From assembly GCF_015207735.1 (NCBI RefSeq), contig NZ_JADEWG010000007.1, positions 1-64,000 of the forward strand: a stretch of DNA of 64,000 nt. Direction: 5' to 3'. The position numbers and the translations under genes were made by a program. Every line of letters starts with the position of its first letter. Position 1 is the stretch's first letter. Below are positions 43,701 through 51,717 of the stretch, in pieces. This stretch comes from [Phormidium] sp. LEGE 05292 (GTDB taxonomy: Bacteria > Cyanobacteriota > Cyanobacteriia > Cyanobacteriales > Aerosakkonemataceae). The notes under the pieces are model-generated. The model was not told where the DNA came from and made no database searches. It worked only from the letters and a program-made list of their open reading frames with translations.

Positions 43701-44555
43701 GCAATTTTCTTACCATTTGAACAAGTAAGTGATGCAAGAAGACAGTCGGAAGGAACAGGATTAGGATTAGCAATTAGCCGAGAACTTGTCGGATTAATGG
43801 GTAGTCAAATTCAGGTGCAAAGCGAAGTTAATGTTGGTAGTATTTTCTGGTTTGATGTTGATTTGCCAGAAGCAACTGAATGGATTAAAACCTCTCAAAC
43901 TGATGAGCAAGGACAAATTATTGGAATTAAAGGCGCTCAACCTATAATTTTAGTCGTTGATGATAAGTGGGAAAATCGATCGGTAATTAATAACTTACTT
44001 AGTCCGATCGGTTTTAAAGTCTTTGAAGCCACAAGTGGACAGGAAGCTTGGCAAAAAATCCTCGCACATCAACCAAATTTAATCCTCACTGACTTATTGA
44101 TGCCCAAAGGAGATGGATTTGAACTAATTAAACGCATTCGCCACTCAGAAACATTCCAAGATTTAAAGATTATCGTTTCCTCTGCCAGTGTCTTTGAATC
44201 AGATCAATACAGAAGCATAGAAGCTGGAGGGAACGATTTTCTCCCAAAACCAGTCATGGCAAAAGAATTACTCGAAAAACTTCAAAAATATCTCCAACTC
44301 CAATGGATTTACGAAGAAAAAATAGCTTTACCTGCAACCACTCTGGAACATCAGGAATTAATTTCCCCGCCAGCAGAAGAACTGGCAATTCTGTATGAAT
44401 TAGCTATGAAAGGCAATTTCAAGCGAATTATTAAACAAGCACACTTGCTGGAAGAAATCGATCGGAAATACACACTTTTTGCCAAAAAGTTGTGTCAACT
44501 AGCAAAAGGATTTCAAGACCGAGAAATTTTGGCTTTAATTCAGTCCTTCAAGTAA
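40746..44555 (+). CDS. Six-PAS hybrid histidine kinase with receiver domain
   Basis: A 1269-residue cytosolic sensor kinase. Order: short coiled coil; PAS domains beginning near residues 50, 180, 310, 430, 555 and 680; HisKA with the H box FLANMSHELRTPLNGIIGYA; HATPase (NLLTNAIKFTD, VRDTGIGI, EGTGLGLAIS); receiver (ILVVDDKWENRS, phospho-Asp in LILTDLLMPKGDG); and a ~70-residue helical tail (PPAEELAILYELAMKG) common in cyanobacterial hybrids. PAS 4-6 are recent in-frame copies. No membrane segment is seen. It is followed five bases later by a REC-kinase gene, so the two likely form a phosphorelay. Confidence 0.93.
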   Translation: MSKNFQSGNSPAPEQQEIVNETLERLVAERTAALEEELFQLQAELRVRKERFEAFFSAMSQLVWVADVKGRVHDTVSWRAFTGQTEAEARGLGWLDAIHLDDRQIVVKLWQQAVATQSFYNAEYRLRSKDGTYRYFMAQGVPVLNEDGSIREIVGISTDVHERLATLRERKAAEDALKQSEERFRSLMEATAQVIWNTNAEGELINEQPTWSKFSGQTFAEYQSWGWLDIIHPDDRKYVANRWAKAVNERSLYEVEFRMRRHDGEYRYMSCRAVPILNPDRTIREWIGANTDITERQQAEAALRQKESQYRSIFESVKDGIGIYELESGNIIAANPAQAKIHGYTVEEFLKLAPGTFIHPDYYFLFPEFIKTVRAGKQFSCQAIDLCKDGTPIDVEVTAVPYWQDGKLYALSVVRDITESKQAEIALQQSEQRFRSLIEATAQIIWNTNAQGELFPNQSAWTNFTGQSFAEYKGWGWLDAIHPEDRAHTAKAWSTAVANRTPYQVEHRLRRYDGEYCYMSVRAVPILEANGSIREWIGVHTDIKERRQAEIALQQTEQRFRSLIEATAQIIWNTNAQGELFPNQSSWSNFTGQTFADYKDGGWAKVIHPEDLSRVAKAWSTAVANGTLFQDEFRIRRHDGEYRYMSVRGIPILDADGSVCEWIGASTDITERRQAEIALQQSEQRFRSLIEATTDIIWNTNAQGELFPNQFSWSNFTGQTFADYKGWGWLKAIHPDDHPYTSKIWLAAVANSTPYEVEYRVRRHDGEYRYMNTRAVPILEADGSVREWIGICADITERKKAEIALTKAKEAAETANRAKSEFLANMSHELRTPLNGIIGYAQILLRGRTLIEEDRSRIEVMYQCGSHLLTLINDILDLSKIEAQKMELLPTDFHFPAFLQGVAEMCRIRAELKGIQFYYQSATELPIGIHADEKRLRQVLINLLTNAIKFTDTGSVTFTVSFAAPGKIRFQVRDTGIGIASEKLEAIFLPFEQVSDARRQSEGTGLGLAISRELVGLMGSQIQVQSEVNVGSIFWFDVDLPEATEWIKTSQTDEQGQIIGIKGAQPIILVVDDKWENRSVINNLLSPIGFKVFEATSGQEAWQKILAHQPNLILTDLLMPKGDGFELIKRIRHSETFQDLKIIVSSASVFESDQYRSIEAGGNDFLPKPVMAKELLEKLQKYLQLQWIYEEKIALPATTLEHQELISPPAEELAILYELAMKGNFKRIIKQAHLLEEIDRKYTLFAKKLCQLAKGFQDREILALIQSFK
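42039..43140 (+). repeat. Three tandem 378-bp in-frame PAS repeats
   Basis: The word cagagatttcgatcgctaat starts at 42039, 42417 and 42795, giving a constant spacing of 378 bases (126 codons). Each unit encodes one PAS domain beginning QRFRSLIEATAQIIWNTNAQ or a near variant (TTDIIWNTN in the third). High similarity at the DNA level points to recent duplication inside the kinase gene. Confidence 0.85.
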
Positions 44556-44559
44556 AAAT

Positions 44560-45906
44560 ATGAGGTTAGCTAATATGCAAAATGCTACTGTTCTGATTGT
44601 TGATGATAACCTAGCCAATTTAGGAGTATTATCTGATACCTTGGATCAGGCTGGACTAGAAGTTTGGGTAGCACAATCAGGCAAAGTAGCTCTAGAAAGA
44701 GTTCAATATGCCTTACCCAATCTGATTTTATTAGATGTAATGATGCCAGAAATTAATGGCTTTGAAACCTGTCGTCAATTAAAGGCAAATCCCCTAACTC
44801 AAGATATTCCCATTATCTTTATGACAGCACTTTCTGATATTGCCAATAAAGTTGAAGGGTTTCAACTTGGAGCCGTTGATTATATTACCAAACCATTTCA
44901 GCAAGAAGAAGTCTTAGCTCGTGTCAAATTACATCTCAAGCTCTATGAATTAAACACCAACCTAGAAGAAAAGAATGCTTTGTTAGAGCAGAAAGTTGCT
45001 GAAATAACTCAAGCTTACAGTGAATTACAACAAATGCAAGTGCAACTTATTCAAAGTGAAAAAATGTCTGGTTTAGGACAAATGGTAGCAGGTATTGCCC
45101 ATGAAATTAATAACCCAATAAATTTTATTTATGGCAATCTCACTTATGCAAAAGATTATATTCAGGATATTTTGGGACTTATAGAAATGTATCAAGAAGA
45201 TTACCCAGAACCAACACCTCGGATTCAAGCTGAACTCGAAAACATTGAGTTAGATTTCATTAAAGATGATTTATTAAAACTTCTAAATTCAGCAAATACT
45301 GGAACACAACGAATTCACGAAATTGTCAAATCAATGCGAATTTTCTCTCGCGTAGATGAAGCAGCAGTTAAAGCAGTGAATATTCACGAAGGAATTGACA
45401 GCACCCTGACAATTTTACATCACCGCTTAAAGGCTAGACCAGAGCATCCTGGAATTAAAGTTATTAAAGAATATGGTCAATTACCTGCAATTGAATGCTA
45501 TGCAGGACAACTGAATCAAGTATTTATGAATATTCTGTCTAATGCTATTGATGCCTTAGATGAATATTATCAACAATGCTGTTCTATAGGTAACATTCAT
45601 CAACCTGGGACGATTCACATTTCTACCCAGATTATCAAAGATAACTGGATGAGAATTTGCATCAAGGATAATGGCCCAGGAATAAAAGAAGAAGTAAAAT
45701 CCAAACTTTTTGAACCTTTCTTTACTACTAAATCTGTGGGTAAAGGCACTGGTTTGGGATTATCAATTAGCTACCAAATTGTAGTCGAAAAACATGGTGG
45801 TAAATTGCACTGCCAATCTGTATCGGGCGGGGGTACAGAATTTATTATTGAAATTCCCATTCAACAACGGGTTGAGCAAGCTATGCCAGCGCACTGTGTT
45901 GCTTAG
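44560..45906 (+). CDS. Receiver-histidine kinase (REC-HisKA-HATPase)
   Basis: A 448-residue protein with the domains in reversed hybrid order. Receiver at ~6-120: TVLIVDDNLANLGVLSDTLD, phospho-Asp in LILLDVMMPEINGFE, Lys in DYITKPFQ. A coiled coil at ~125-165. HisKA-like H box MVAGIAHEINNPINFIYGNL, then HATPase (NILSNAIDALDEYY, CIKDNGPGIKEE, KGTGLGLSISY). The start may be 44560 or the ATG at 44575. It should receive phosphate from the upstream hybrid kinase. No output regulator is adjacent. Confidence 0.92.
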   Translation: MRLANMQNATVLIVDDNLANLGVLSDTLDQAGLEVWVAQSGKVALERVQYALPNLILLDVMMPEINGFETCRQLKANPLTQDIPIIFMTALSDIANKVEGFQLGAVDYITKPFQQEEVLARVKLHLKLYELNTNLEEKNALLEQKVAEITQAYSELQQMQVQLIQSEKMSGLGQMVAGIAHEINNPINFIYGNLTYAKDYIQDILGLIEMYQEDYPEPTPRIQAELENIELDFIKDDLLKLLNSANTGTQRIHEIVKSMRIFSRVDEAAVKAVNIHEGIDSTLTILHHRLKARPEHPGIKVIKEYGQLPAIECYAGQLNQVFMNILSNAIDALDEYYQQCCSIGNIHQPGTIHISTQIIKDNWMRICIKDNGPGIKEEVKSKLFEPFFTTKSVGKGTGLGLSISYQIVVEKHGGKLHCQSVSGGGTEFIIEIPIQQRVEQAMPAHCVA

Positions 45907-46009
45907 TGTAGAGAAGATTGGGGATGAAGGAAGTGATGGGCAACCAGTAATAGAAGTGCTTTTCTCTCAAAATGCCCCCTATTTCCCTATCTCTGAGAGC
46001 TTGCACCAC

Positions 46010-46088
46010 GAGGCGGAGCCTCTATTTCTCGTTCCCAGGTTCAACCTGGGAACGAGGTCTTGGGAGGTTCTACCTCGGCTGCTGCAAG
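46010..46088 (+). repeat. Dispersed palindromic element, copy B
   Basis: The core at 46030-46054 is a perfect 25-bp palindrome with half-site CGTTCCCAGGTT around one base. It is flanked by gaggcggagcctctattt on the left and ttgggaggttctacctcgg on the right, matching copy A at 2664-2746 in order and spacing. It lies in the 357-base gap between the REC kinase and the CyRepA1 gene, which otherwise shows no gene. Confidence 0.8.
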
Positions 46089-46212
46089 CCCTATCTCCCC
46101 ACCTTCCCATCTCTTCTTCCCTTGAGTTAGACAGACTCTACCTATAGCGTGTTATCATACAAACCCCACCCGCAGCACTCTATAATTAGTGTTGACGGGT
46201 TGACTTTCTTAT

Positions 46213-46235
46213 GTTCTGAAACTGAAGTTCAGAAC
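46213..46235. promoter_or_regulatory. Inverted repeat upstream of the CyRepA1 gene
   Basis: A perfect 8-bp inverted repeat GTTCTGAA/TTCAGAAC with a 7-base spacer lies 28 bases before the CyRepA1 start. The position fits an operator or an mRNA hairpin near the ribosome binding site. No iteron-like direct repeats were seen nearby. Confidence 0.5.
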
Positions 46236-46263
46236 CGATAACTCGCGTCCTTAAATAGCCTCC

Positions 46264-49200
46264 ATGAAGTGCAAACCTGACTACATCGAACAAAACCATT
46301 GGAATGATTGGGTTGCTAGCGGTGTAGACCCTGACTTAATTTCCCTTTGCGTCACCAGTCTCAAAGGTGAAACCATCTACAACTACCTCTGCTACTCAAC
46401 CGAACTCCCGCGTAACAGTGCGGTTAGACTATCTCTTGGTTTGATCAAACGCTACGAGCACGCTACAAATGGCGGTTGGTGGTGCAATGGCGTTGATCCC
46501 GAAACTGGGGAAGCGATCGAATGGGGATGTTTTAAACCTAATCAACCGCGTTTGGGTGCAAAAAATAAGTTGATTAAATATGAACATCCACCGAAAATTG
46601 CTACTAGGGCTTTTTTCTTACCTGTAACTTTGCAGATTTGGCTCAAAATTGCGGAAAGATTTAATTTAGTAATTCCGCAAGATATTGAGATTACAAAAAC
46701 AGGTGAAGCGTTAGGTTTTTGGAATTGGGTAATTACACAATCTCGGCTACCTATTATTATTACTGAAGGCGCAAAAAAAGCTGCTGCACTTTTAAGTGTC
46801 GGTTTTGTTGCTATTGCTTTACCAGGAATTTGGAACGGTAGAAGAGTAGACAAATTTAGTAAAACTGCTACTTTAATTCCTGATTTACAATCCTTTGTCA
46901 AAGATGGGAGACAATTTGCTTTTTGTTTCGATCGAGATACTAAAGAACAATCTGCTAACGCAGTTAATTTAGCGATTAAAAAAACAGCCCAGCTTTTAAT
47001 TAATGAAGGTAAATGTCCAGTTAAAGTAATTACCTGGAACACTCCCCAAAAAGGTGTAGATGATTTAATTGTTGCTGAAGGTGAAGCAGCATTTGAGCAA
47101 GCTTATAATAATGCTTTGTCATTAGGACAATGGAATTGGTTAATTAAAAAACAAGCTAGTTTAACAATTCCTGCGACTGTAAAACTTAATGTTGCTGATT
47201 TATCTACTATTGGTTTAGAGTTACCGCAAACGGGAATTATTGCGATCGCTTCTGGTAAAGGTACGGGGAAAACTAAATTAATTGCTCAAGTTACTGCGGA
47301 AAATGAACGGTTATTATCTTTAACTCATCGTATATTTTTAGGTCGTTCGCTTGCAGAAAGATTGGGTTACACTTGGCGCACTGATGCAGATAAAGGTAAT
47401 GGTTATTATATTGATGAAAATGGTTATCCGACTTGGCGGTTGGGTTTATGTGTTGAATCTTTGTTAGGAATTCGTCCGTTTCAATTTATGGGGGCGACGG
47501 TGGTAATTGATGAAGTTTGCCAGGTTTTCCGGGCTTTACTTACTAGCAGTACTTGTAATAAAGAAGGTAGAAGACCTGCAATATTATCTAGGTTTGAAGA
47601 GATTATTAAAGTGGCGGCGCGAGTAATTATTGCTGATGCTGATTTGGACAATTTTGCGATCGATTATGTTAAAGCTTTACGTGGTGAAGATGAGGTTTTT
47701 CTGATTCAAAATCAATACCAAACTGCGGGATATTGTTGCACTATTTATAATTCTTTAGATGATAGTGCGATGATTGCTGATACTGTAGAAATGGCGACAG
47801 GTGGGAAAAGGTTATTTATTGCTACTGATTCGTTGAAAAGTTCCAATGTTTTGGTTAATTTGTTGGAGGCGGGAATTAGTCGCGATCGCATCCTAGTCAT
47901 CAACTCCGAAACCGTAAATCTTAATGAACAACGAGAATATGTCCGACAAATTAATGAGAAATTACCGCTTTATGATATCGTCATTGCTACCCCTAGTATG
48001 TCCACTGGGGTAAGTATTGAAGCAGAATGGTTTGATGCAGTAATTGGCATTTTTTATGGCGTAGTTAATGACGCAGATATTGCCCAATCTTTAGCCAGGG
48101 TTAGACATCCTGTACCCCGCTATATTTGGGTGGCTAATTGTGGAAAAAACTTCTGTTCGGTTTCTAAATCTGAATCTCCGTTCGTAGTTTTGCGGGAACT
48201 AAAATCTCGTTGGGATTTGGAAGTGGGATTAATTAGAATGAGTTTATCCCCGGAAATGTTGGCGGTTGTAAATACACCGATCGATTGGGAAAAGTGTTGT
48301 CATAAAAAACTATGGGCGCAAATAGAAGCTAATAGTAATGCAGCAATGTGGAACTTAAGAGAGGCGGTAATTGCTAGGTTAAAATATGAAGGAAATTACC
48401 TGAAAATTATTACTGTTAATTCTAGTCCAGTTTTCCAAAATTTGACTAAAAAGGTGAGAAACAAAATTCAAGTTGCACATTACCAAGCTGTTGCTAATTC
48501 TCGTCTTTTATCTTCTCATGAAAAACAACAATTAGAATCTCAAGAAGTCATCACCGCAGAGGAGAGATTAAACTTAGAAAAAACCCAAGTAGCGGAATGG
48601 GCGGCGGTACAAAAAGAAGTAGAAATAACCCCGGAATTAGTAAAAGTTTATTCTCAGTTATCTGGGGCTATTTCCCGTTATGAAGACTTGCGTTATGGAC
48701 TAGCTGTTGAAAGAGACGAAAAAACGATCGCACTTCAAGCAAAATGGAAACTCGGTTTATTTATTCCCAATATTTACACTAAAGAACAAGAACGGATTGT
48801 GCGAGAACGTTTGGGACTTTTGCAATGGATCGATCGCCTATTAAGCGGCGAAACTTTAACTAATGAAGACTTAGAACCCTTAGCTAAATTAGTATGGAAA
48901 CATTACAAACAAGTTAACCTAATCTTAGGTTTGAATTTAAATCCCAATTCCCCTAAACACTCCAATATTTACATTTTTAATCAACTAATTAAACAACTGG
49001 GAATTCCTCTGGAAACTATCCGTTATCGTCAAAATAAAGCAGCGACAGTCAGCTTGCAAAAAAAACGTTGGGCACTCATAGAAAGTATTTTCCAACGCCG
49101 TAAATTCAGGAGAAATAATCAAGTTATCCCCGAAGCAGAATTGGCAAAATCATCCAATTCTAACAACTCATTTTTTATTCCTTGCTTGACCAACTTTTCT

Positions 49201-49290
49201 TTGTTCTCTAGCTTAGAAAATCAGCTAAACTTAGAAAAACTGTTAAAACCGCAACTACACAAACAAAGTCAGCCGACAAAGACTCATTAG
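46264..49290 (+). CDS. CyRepA1-type replication protein (DUF3854/TOPRIM and NTPase)
   Basis: A 1008-residue protein. Residues ~60-280 match the DUF3854 TOPRIM-like region: PIIITEGAKKAAALLSVGFV, ALPGIWNGRR, FAFCFDRDTKEQSANAVNLA. Residues ~320-620 form a P-loop helicase-like NTPase: Walker A IASGKGTGKTKL, Walker B GATVVIDEVCQVFRALL, and VIATPSMSTGVSIEAEWFDA with QSLARVRHP resembling helicase motifs V and VI. The C-terminal ~350 residues are charged and helical. Proteins of this type are annotated as plasmid replication proteins in cyanobacteria; chromosomal copies also exist. Downstream is a DUF29 gene. Whether it still starts replication is unknown. Confidence 0.85.
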   Translation: MKCKPDYIEQNHWNDWVASGVDPDLISLCVTSLKGETIYNYLCYSTELPRNSAVRLSLGLIKRYEHATNGGWWCNGVDPETGEAIEWGCFKPNQPRLGAKNKLIKYEHPPKIATRAFFLPVTLQIWLKIAERFNLVIPQDIEITKTGEALGFWNWVITQSRLPIIITEGAKKAAALLSVGFVAIALPGIWNGRRVDKFSKTATLIPDLQSFVKDGRQFAFCFDRDTKEQSANAVNLAIKKTAQLLINEGKCPVKVITWNTPQKGVDDLIVAEGEAAFEQAYNNALSLGQWNWLIKKQASLTIPATVKLNVADLSTIGLELPQTGIIAIASGKGTGKTKLIAQVTAENERLLSLTHRIFLGRSLAERLGYTWRTDADKGNGYYIDENGYPTWRLGLCVESLLGIRPFQFMGATVVIDEVCQVFRALLTSSTCNKEGRRPAILSRFEEIIKVAARVIIADADLDNFAIDYVKALRGEDEVFLIQNQYQTAGYCCTIYNSLDDSAMIADTVEMATGGKRLFIATDSLKSSNVLVNLLEAGISRDRILVINSETVNLNEQREYVRQINEKLPLYDIVIATPSMSTGVSIEAEWFDAVIGIFYGVVNDADIAQSLARVRHPVPRYIWVANCGKNFCSVSKSESPFVVLRELKSRWDLEVGLIRMSLSPEMLAVVNTPIDWEKCCHKKLWAQIEANSNAAMWNLREAVIARLKYEGNYLKIITVNSSPVFQNLTKKVRNKIQVAHYQAVANSRLLSSHEKQQLESQEVITAEERLNLEKTQVAEWAAVQKEVEITPELVKVYSQLSGAISRYEDLRYGLAVERDEKTIALQAKWKLGLFIPNIYTKEQERIVRERLGLLQWIDRLLSGETLTNEDLEPLAKLVWKHYKQVNLILGLNLNPNSPKHSNIYIFNQLIKQLGIPLETIRYRQNKAATVSLQKKRWALIESIFQRRKFRRNNQVIPEAELAKSSNSNNSFFIPCLTNFSLFSSLENQLNLEKLLKPQLHKQSQPTKTH

Positions 49291-49321
49291 AATGGGTATA
49301 AAGCCATCTGAGGAAGAAACT

Positions 49322-49822
49322 ATGAACCTTCCACTCATCGACCTATACGAAACGGATTTTTACGCTTGGACTCAAAAACAAGTAGAGTTATTGCGTCAGC
49401 GTGACCTAAATAATCTTGATATTGAGAATTTGATTGAGGAAATAAATTTTTTGGGTAAACAGGAAAAACAAGAAATAGTAAATCGTCTGTCCGTTCTACT
49501 TGGACATTTACTGAAGTGGGAATATCAACCTGATAAAAGAACTAAAAGCTGGATCAGAACAATTCGTGAACAGCGCAAAAAAATTAAAAAACTAATCAAG
49601 GAAAACCCTAGTTTAAAACCTTTCCTAGATGAAGCTATAGAAGAGGCTTATTCAGACGGGGTAGACTTGGCTGTTGATGAAACAGATATGGAAATACAAG
49701 TTTTTCCTTCTCAAATTCCCTATTCTTGGGAACTAATAGACAACCCAAATTTTTTCCCCGGTCGTTGCATAGATTCAGACAGAGATTTACTTGCAAGTTA
49801 CGGGATCTCACCAATGCTTTAA
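49322..49822 (+). CDS. DUF29 family protein
   Basis: A 166-residue protein of the DUF29 family, abundant in cyanobacteria and of unknown function. It begins LYETDFYAWTQKQVELLRQR and contains LDIENLIEEINFLGKQEKQE, LLGHLLKWEYQPDKR and SWIRTIREQRKKIKKL. I take the ATG at 49322 because tgaggaagaaact precedes it; a longer frame starts at 49292, two bases after the CyRepA1 stop. Likely co-transcribed with that gene. Confidence 0.92.
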   Translation: MNLPLIDLYETDFYAWTQKQVELLRQRDLNNLDIENLIEEINFLGKQEKQEIVNRLSVLLGHLLKWEYQPDKRTKSWIRTIREQRKKIKKLIKENPSLKPFLDEAIEEAYSDGVDLAVDETDMEIQVFPSQIPYSWELIDNPNFFPGRCIDSDRDLLASYGISPML

Positions 49823-49839
49823 TAGACAACTCCAAAAAA

Positions 49840-49867
49840 GTAGAGACGTTGTATACAACGTCTCTAC
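49840..49867. terminator. 28-bp perfect palindrome between convergent genes
   Basis: Half-site GTAGAGACGTTGTA is followed immediately by its exact reverse complement. It lies between the DUF29 stop and the hydrolase stop, so it could end transcription from both sides. A decayed relative is at 62673-62700, so it is a mobile or dispersed palindrome rather than a one-off terminator. Confidence 0.75.
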
Positions 49868-49881
49868 AGGGTTTTCACTTT

Positions 49882-50829
49882 TCAAACCTTCTTTAAAAAC
49901 TGCAAAACTGCTGCGTTAACCGCATCTGGAGAACCCGAAGAAGCATCATGATTGCAATTGGGAAGAATTTTTAACTGCGAACCGGGTAAAAGTTTAGATA
50001 ACTTTTCGCCATGTTTATAGGGAAACCAACTATCTTGTTGACCCCATAAAATTAATGTGGGACATTTAATAACAGTCAAATTTTTTTGAATTTTACTGAT
50101 TAAATTTGGCTGTTTATTTTGGTTTCGCTGAATCTCTTTTACCGCAATTTGAATGTCTTCTGCTGCTTTTGTCAAAGTTCCGGGAAACTGAATATAAGGA
50201 TAACTCATCCAATAAGCATCTGTTTCTGTAAATTTTGTCGGATCGAATAACACCGATCGCCTTTCGATCGCCAAAATTTCTTTTACCAAAGGTGCAAATA
50301 AAGTAGTGATGCGACCTAAATCAGCTGCTTGTAATAATTCCAAGGGAATTTGTGATAGTAACGACATCCCCCAATGAGGTAAATTATCGGCAAAAATGGG
50401 AACATTTACTACAATCAAATCGGAGATTAATTCGGGATAATCCTGTGCAACTGCAAGACTGATTAATCCTCCTAGCGATTCTGCTACTACGATCGCAGGT
50501 CGATCGCAAAGCGCACTAATAATCCTTTTGAATTCAATAATTTGATGATTGTTTTTTTCGCGATATAAAGGTTTGTCTGAAAATCCATAACCTTTAGCAT
50601 CAAAACAAATTACCCGGAAATACTTGGCAAGAGTTTCTATATTATAACGCCAATTATAACTCCAGCCGCCAATACCATGAATTAAAAATAACGGTTTACC
50701 CTCTCCCTTTTCACCATAAGCGATAGAAACAGGATATCCACTAGCATCGGTAATTTTTATAATTTCCCGACCTTTAGGAAATGTGCTTTTCCACCAGTCT
50801 TGCATAGATGTTTTACTGTAATATTTCAT
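49882..50829 (-). CDS. Alpha/beta hydrolase
   Basis: A 315-residue alpha/beta-fold hydrolase. Oxyanion region: LFLIHGIGGWSYNWRYNIET; nucleophile Ser in VVAESLGGLISLAV, where the usual first Gly of GxSxG is Ala; acid Asp in LILWGQQDSWFPYKHG; His in NCNHDASSGSPDAV. This resembles esterases, epoxide hydrolases and haloperoxidase-like proteins. Soluble, without a visible signal peptide. Substrate unknown. Confidence 0.9.
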   Translation of the reverse strand: MKYYSKTSMQDWWKSTFPKGREIIKITDASGYPVSIAYGEKGEGKPLFLIHGIGGWSYNWRYNIETLAKYFRVICFDAKGYGFSDKPLYREKNNHQIIEFKRIISALCDRPAIVVAESLGGLISLAVAQDYPELISDLIVVNVPIFADNLPHWGMSLLSQIPLELLQAADLGRITTLFAPLVKEILAIERRSVLFDPTKFTETDAYWMSYPYIQFPGTLTKAAEDIQIAVKEIQRNQNKQPNLISKIQKNLTVIKCPTLILWGQQDSWFPYKHGEKLSKLLPGSQLKILPNCNHDASSGSPDAVNAAVLQFLKKV

Positions 50830-50856
50830 AATTATACCAAATCGCTGCCTATACTT

Positions 50857-50892
50857 AGAAAGCCTCTAGCATAATTTATGCTGAGGCTTTCT
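50857..50892. terminator. Long hairpin downstream of the small coiled-coil gene
   Basis: Stem AGAAAGCCTC/GAGGCTTTCT with an inner AGCATAA/TTATGCT stem gives an almost fully paired 36-base hairpin. On the plus strand it is followed by gtatttttt; on the minus strand it follows the small gene at 50944-51123. It probably terminates that gene's transcript or shields the hydrolase gene. Confidence 0.65.
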
Positions 50893-50943
50893 GTATTTTT
50901 TAAAAGCTAACTTGGCTGATTAATAGTGAATAATATTCAAGGA

Positions 50944-51123
50944 TTAAGCTGCGTCTTCTTGACCTAGTTGCTGTTCAACTTTGTCGATCGCAGCATTAAT
51001 ACCAGCCAATCTAGTTTCCAAATCATCGCGCATCCATTTCAAGAATCTTAGCTTTTGTTCTAAGCGACCTCTGCGAGAAACACCTTCATTACCGTAACAG
51101 TTATAACCCCAAAAAGGAAACAT
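50944..51123 (-). CDS. Small coiled-coil protein of unknown function
   Basis: A 59-residue protein from the ATG at 51123, chosen because AGAGG lies six bases upstream; a longer frame to 51201 exists. It opens MFPFWGYNCYGNEGVSRRGR and continues into a single amphipathic helix (LEQKLRFLKWMRDDLETRLA, GINAAIDKVEQQLGQ). The Gly/aromatic head plus coiled coil recalls small DUF5320-like proteins, but this is weak. Function not recognised. Confidence 0.6.
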   Translation of the reverse strand: MFPFWGYNCYGNEGVSRRGRLEQKLRFLKWMRDDLETRLAGINAAIDKVEQQLGQEDAA

Positions 51124-51717
51124 AATTAACCTCTGTTTATTTAATTCTTTTCTTATTATGTCTAAATATTTTTTAACATAGCTGTCAGCAATTAGTAGCA
51201 AAAACCGACCTGAGTTGTAGGGTTTTTACCCTGCGATTGAGTTGCTGTAAAATCGGTAATACTTTTAAAAGAATAATATTATTTATATTAAGTATACAAA
51301 AAATTACAGCGTTAAGCTGTTCCGCAATTAAATTAGATTGTTTGGAAACAGAAGAAAATTGGTCTAATTCTCTCCTCAGCGCCCCTGCTCCGAGATCCCC
51401 CCTGCGATCTCAATAAGTGATTTAAATGCGTGACAGCTTAACTAACTCCATTGCCCAGTTTGCTTGACATAGCCAGACGAGAGTATTAAAGGCGAATAAT
51501 TATTTTTAAGTAGCGTTAGTCTGAGTGATTCACCAAAAAATACCTCCTAAAAATTTGGTTGTTGTAGTTAATTGTGATTCATACTTTTGATAGACCAGTA
51601 AATAAAATATCACCACCATTAGTCAGAGGAAACTAACTTTTTCTCTTTTTACTATTGAGTCAATAACGCCAATGTGAAATAAAACTTTTAATCAAAAGTA
51701 TTTGCCGAACTCAGCCT
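51124..51717. other. Noncoding region upstream of the hibernation-factor gene
   Basis: About 590 bases without a convincing gene. It contains a C-rich short repeat near 51375-51410 and otherwise AT-rich sequence. It should carry the promoter and a long leader for the 51718 gene, which would suit a light- or stress-controlled hibernation factor, but I could not identify specific motifs. Confidence 0.4.
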
